This document shows, in pieces, positions 59,536 to 64,000 of a DNA stretch of 64,000 nucleotides. The notes below the pieces were generated by a model that saw only the letters and a program-made list of their open reading frames with translations, searched no databases and was not told the origin of the DNA. Position numbers and translations under genes: made by a program. The stretch's first letter is position 1, and each line of letters starts with the position of its first letter. This DNA is from Rosa chinensis. Lineage: Eukaryota; Streptophyta; Magnoliopsida; Rosales; Rosaceae. The stretch spans positions 599,755-663,754 of the forward strand of contig NW_020126815.1 of the NCBI RefSeq assembly GCF_002994745.2. The letters run 5' to 3'.

Positions 59536-62500
59536 TTAATCCTCATGTTGTGGAGCGTTTTGGAGGGGTACATCCTCCACTTCATGCTCCACAAACGTCT
59601 CATAGTATGGCTTGAGGCGATGGCCATTCACTTTGAACTCGTTACCTGTTTGTTCACTCTTTATCTGCACAGCTCCATGAGGAAACACATGAGTAATAAC
59701 AAAAGGTCCAATCCAACGAGAACGAAGTTTACCTGGAAAGAGTTTAAGACGAGAATGGAATAAAAGAACTTTCTGTCCCACAACAAAAGTCTTCCTACGA
59801 ATCATCTTATCATGGAAGGCCTTAGTCTTTTCCTTGTAGATCTTGGCACTTTCGAAAGCATCATTCCTAATCTCCTCTAACTCTTGCAATTGTAGCTTCC
59901 TATGAAGCCCAGCCTCATCTAGATCCATGTTAAACTGCTTCACAGCCCACCAAGCTTTGTGCTCTAACTCCACAGGTAAATGGCACGGTTTGCCATAGAC
60001 AATTCGATATGGGGACATACCTATGGGAGTTTTGTATGCAGTTCTGTAGGCCCACAAAGCATCCTCCAAACGCAAGGACCAATCCTTTCTGTTAGGTTCA
60101 CAGTCTTCTCCAATATTCCCTTGATTTGACGATTTGAGACTTCAGCTTGTCCACTTGTTTGTGGATGATAAGGTGTAGAAACCTTATGTGTCACATCATA
60201 TTTCTTCAAGAGAGCCTCAATCGTTCGATTGCAAAAGTGGGAACCACCATCACTAATGAGAACTCTAGGCATGCCAAACCTGCTAAAGATGTTAGACTTG
60301 ATAAAATCTGCAACAACCTTAGAGTCATTAGTTCGAGTGGCTTTTGCCTCCACCCATTTCGACACATAATCCACAGCAAGCAAGATATAGAGAAATCCAA
60401 AAGATGAAGGAAAAGGTCCCATGAAATCTATACCCCAGACATCAAATATTTCAACAGTTATGATATTAGATAAAGGCATTTGATCTCTAGAGCTTAGATT
60501 TCCTGTTCTTTGGCATCTATCACAAGTCAAACAATATGCATATGCATCCTTAAATAACGTTGGCCAAAAGAACCCAGATTCCAACACTTTAAACGCAGTT
60601 TTCTTAGACCCAAAGTGACCCCACATGCTTTAGAATGGCAAAAGAAAGTATAGCATTATGTTCATGTTCAGGCACACATCTCCTAATCATTGATCAGAGC
60701 AATATTTCCACAGATAAGGTTCATCCCAAACATATTGCTTAACAGTTTTCTTAAGCCTATCCTATGAGCACGTGACATGGTATCAGGAATCTTCCTAGAA
60801 ACAATGTAATTCACAATATCCGCATACCATGGTTCACTTACCTGGATTCCAAAGAGTTGTTCATCTGGAAACGTCTCCACAAAGGGAGAGGTCTTCTGCG
60901 TGCACCAAACGACTCAAGTGGTCAGCTACCACGTTCTCACTACCCTTCTTGTCCTTGATTTCAACGTCAAACTCTTGCAAGAGTAGGATCCATCTAATGA
61001 GCCTTGGTTTCGCCTCCTTCTTGGTCATCAAGTACTTCAAAGCTGCATGGTCAGTATAAATAATCACCTTGGTACCAAGTAAGTAGGAACGAAACTTCTC
61101 AAGGGCAAAAACAACTGCAAGGAGCTCTTTCTCTGTAGTTGAGTAGTTCAGTTGCATCATTCAGAGTCCTTGAGGCGTAGTAGATGGCATACGGTCGTTT
61201 GTCCTTCCTTTGCCCCAAAACAGCTCCAACTGCATAGTCAGAGGCGTCACACATCAACTCAAAGGGCAAGGACCAATCTGGAGGTAGCATGATAGGGGCA
61301 GACGTCAATAGCTCCTTGAGCTTGTCAAAAGGCCTCTTGACACTCCTTGTCAAACACAAACGCCACATCCTTTTGGAGTAGTTGGCATAAGGTCTCGAAA
61401 TCTTGGAGAAATCCTTGATAAATCTCCTGTAAAACCCTGCATGGCCAAGAAAAGAACGAATCTCTCTCACAGAAGTGGGAGAGGGTAAGTAACGCACAAG
61501 GTCTACCTTAGCTTTATCAACCTCAATTCCCCTAGAAGAGACAATATGTCCTAGAACTATACCTTGTCTAACCATAAAATGACACTTTTCCCAATTTAGC
61601 ACAAGGTTAGTTTCCACACAACGCTTTAAAATAATTTCCAGATTATTAAGACAATCATCAAAGCTTTTTCCAAAAACAGAAAAGTCATCCATGAATACCT
61701 CTATGATTTTCTCAATATAATCCGAAAATATACTTACCATACACCTTTGAAAGGTACCTGGGGCGTTGCATAGTCCAAAAGGCATACGACGATAAGCAAA
61801 TGTTCCAAAGGGACAAGTGAATGTCGTCTTCTCTTGGTCTTCATTGGCTATGGCAATCTGATTGTACCCTGAGTAGCCATCCAAGAAGCAGTAGTAATCA
61901 TGTCCAGCCAAACGCTCAAGCATCTGATCAATGAATGGAAGAGGAAAGTGATCTTTCCTTGTTGTTGCGTTGAGCTTCCTGTAGTCAATGCAAACTCTGT
62001 GGCCAGTAACTGTCCTTTGGGGTACCAATTCGTTTTCTGCATTCTTCACAACAGTCACTCCTGACTTCTTAGGTACAACTTGAACTGGGGACACCCATTT
62101 GGAGTCTGAAATGGGGTATATGACGCCACAATCTAGGAGTTTGATGACCTCCTTCTTCACAACTTCCATCATAGGAGGGTTGAGACGACGTTGAGCCTCT
62201 CTAGTGGGTTTTGTCCCCTCCTCAAGAAGTATCCTATGGACGCAAGTAGTAGGGCTTATTCCCTTGATATCCGCCAATGTCCATCCTATGGCGGTCTTGT
62301 GTTGCTTTAACATCTCCACCAATCTCTCCTCTTGAGACGAAGTAAGAGAGGAGGATACAATCACTGGTAAAGTCTCCTTGTCTCCTAAGTAGACATACTT
62401 CAAGTGGTCTGGTAAAGGTTTAAGTTCAAGTTCTGGTGCCTGGATCACTGAAGGTAAAGTCTTATTAGCAGATAACTGAATGGACAAGGGTGGAGGAGAC

Positions 62501-64000
62501 TTACCTACAAAGGATGATGCCTCAAGGAAGGACACATTAGCAATGATTTCGTCCTCACATGTTTCCTTGAGCACATCTTCATGGAGTGTGACGCCATCTT
62601 TGGTGTATCCCACTCCTTGCTCCAGTGTGGTGACCAAAGTATCCTCATTCATGATATCAAACATTTCCTGTGCAAGGTTGTCCAGAATATCAATAGAAAA
62701 ACAATCATGAACATCAAGAGGATACCTCATAGCTTCAAATATGTTGAAGCCAATAACGTCACCATCAAATTCCATGGTGAGAGAGCCATCATACACATCT
62801 ATCTTGGTCCTGGCCGTCCTTAGGAAAGGGCGACCCAATAGCAATGGCGTTGAACTCACTGGGGAGTCTTCCATCTCCAACACATAGAAGTCAGCTGGAA
62901 AGAAAAGATGATTAACCTGCACAAGGACATCTTCCAACAAACCTCTAGGGTATGCATTAGACCTGTCAGCTAACTGAATGATAACATTATTAGATTTAAG
63001 CTCACCTAGACCTAGGGTTTCATAAACAGAATAGGGCATGACGTTCACAGAAGCCCCTAAGTCTAACATAGCGTTCTCAAACCTAGAAGTACCAATAGTG
63101 CATGGAATAGTAAAACTTCCAGGGTCTTTGCATTTATGGGGTAGTTTCCTCTGAATCAAGGCAGATACATTTTCACTTACCTTTACTACCTCTTTCTCAC
63201 CTTTTCTCCTCCTTGAGGTACAAAGCTCTTTCAAAAACTTAGCATACCTAGGCACTTGCTTGATAGCCTCAAGGAGGGGTAAATTTACTTGCACCTTCTT
63301 GAAAGTTTCCAAGATAGCTTGGTCACTTTCATCCTTCTTCGATATAGCAAATCTGCGTGGAAAGGGCATACAAGACGAAGAGGGTTAGCAATAACGAAGT
63401 ATTCAAGTTAGAATCATTACTTTTGGTTTCGGTTTGCTCTAGAAGGTGAAGACGTCCTAGTCTCTTCTTGGACGTTGCAGGGTCTTTTTCAAGGCTCTCT
63501 TGGTAGCTTCTTGTTCTCCTCAACTTCAATGTTCTTGAGCCTCCTTGGCTTTTTTTAGGTTGATCCACAAACCTTCCCTCCTAGTAGTCACCAAAGATGC
63601 ATTCTCCACATTACCCTTTGGATTTCGTATGGTGTTACTAGGGAGCTTCCAGTCTCATGAATCTTGCTCATAAAATCCACAACTTGGCCCATTTGGTTTC
63701 TTGATCCGCAATGTCTTTGGTGTGGGTCTGTTGTCCTTGAACCAAGCTTGAGTAGAACTAGTGAGAGCTTCAAACATCTTTCATAGTTAACGCTCTGATT
63801 TGAACTCCCTGAGCATGTTGATTTTGCATGTAGGCCTTTGGAATGGTGGTCCTTGAGGTCCTTGAAAAGATTGTCTTGAAATGGTGGCCCTTGAGGACGT
63901 TGGAAATTTCCTCCAAGGGATTCTGAGTGTTTTCATTGTTTGTCCACTTGAAGTTGGGGTGGTCCTCCATCCAGGATTGTAAGTGTTTGAGTAAGGATCA
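59536..64000 (-). pseudogene. gag-pol: E8 gag-pol, 5' end missing, broken by about eight frameshifts
   Basis: Reading down from 64000: the gag C-terminal linker (HPNFKWTNN), then an open segment 63369-61099 with protease DLGAS (D codon 61061+2000, i.e. about 63063) and RT with FMDD (61684-61695), followed by RNase H and integrase in several frames (to 59536), with WIGPF near the end. Frame changes fall near 63770, 63580, 63370, 61150, 60870, 60700, 60615 and 60050. Where I compared with E3 they are mostly one-base losses in runs, for example TTAGGTTC against TTAGGGTTC near 60090. The catalytic motifs inspected are kept. The zinc knuckle and gag start should lie beyond the window. Confidence 0.9.

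Larger units (their letters stand above)
55144..64000 (-). mobile_element. E8: Athila-type retrotransposon, 5' end outside window
   Basis: 3' LTR (55144-57324), PPT, 3' non-coding region and gag-pol (59536 to the window end) on the minus strand. It sits in the 3' region of E7; the predicted target site is ATAGC (55139-55143), whose partner is outside. Confidence 0.9.

Overview
The window looks like plant nuclear DNA, probably eudicot heterochromatin. It is AT-rich and I see no host gene, rRNA, tRNA or CRISPR array. All 64 kb can be read as a nest of long-terminal-repeat (LTR) retrotransposons of the Ty3/Gypsy superfamily. The gag-pol sequence, the integrase D(58)D(35)E spacing, the absence of a chromodomain and the primer binding site (18 bases matching the 3' end of plant tRNA-Asp) point to the Athila-type lineage. 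That assignment is from recognition, not from a search.

I number the elements E1-E8 from left to right. E1 (minus, 1-13921) has an intact 1,867-codon gag-pol and nearly identical LTRs; its left end lies outside the window. E2 (plus, 13922-15089) is only the right part of an LTR. E3 (plus, 15090-33149) has leader, gag-pol and 3' LTR, and its gag is split by E4 (plus, 16495-23991), a complete non-coding element with a TCGTG target-site duplication. E5 (plus, 33150-53467) has a 5' LTR fragment, PBS, leader, a frameshifted gag-pol and a 3' LTR that is split by E6 (minus, 45115-51664). E6 is a second complete non-coding element, with a GACTC duplication. E7 (minus, 53468-55143) is an LTR fragment plus 3' non-coding DNA. 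E8 (minus, 55144-64000) has a 3' LTR and a frameshifted gag-pol that runs off the right edge.

The junctions fit one insertion history: E5 entered an LTR of E7; E3 entered the 5' LTR of E5; E2 entered the leader of E3; E1 entered the LTR of E2; E4 entered gag of E3; E6 entered the 3' LTR of E5; E8 entered the 3' non-coding region of E7. The left-hand partners of E1, E2, E3 and E5 should therefore lie just upstream of the window.

E1 looks like the only element that could still make protein. E4 and E6 share the same complete loss of gag-pol but keep LTRs, PBS, polypurine tract (PPT), leader and 3' region, so they were probably copied by proteins supplied by relatives. The most interesting signals are conserved non-coding ones: an 8-bp perfect hairpin beside every PPT, a covarying hairpin at the end of U5, an 11-bp U5 segment complementary to the PBS, a leader module that recurs in some 3' regions, a U3 stem-loop module triplicated in E4, and a six-codon overlapping upstream ORF at the gag start.
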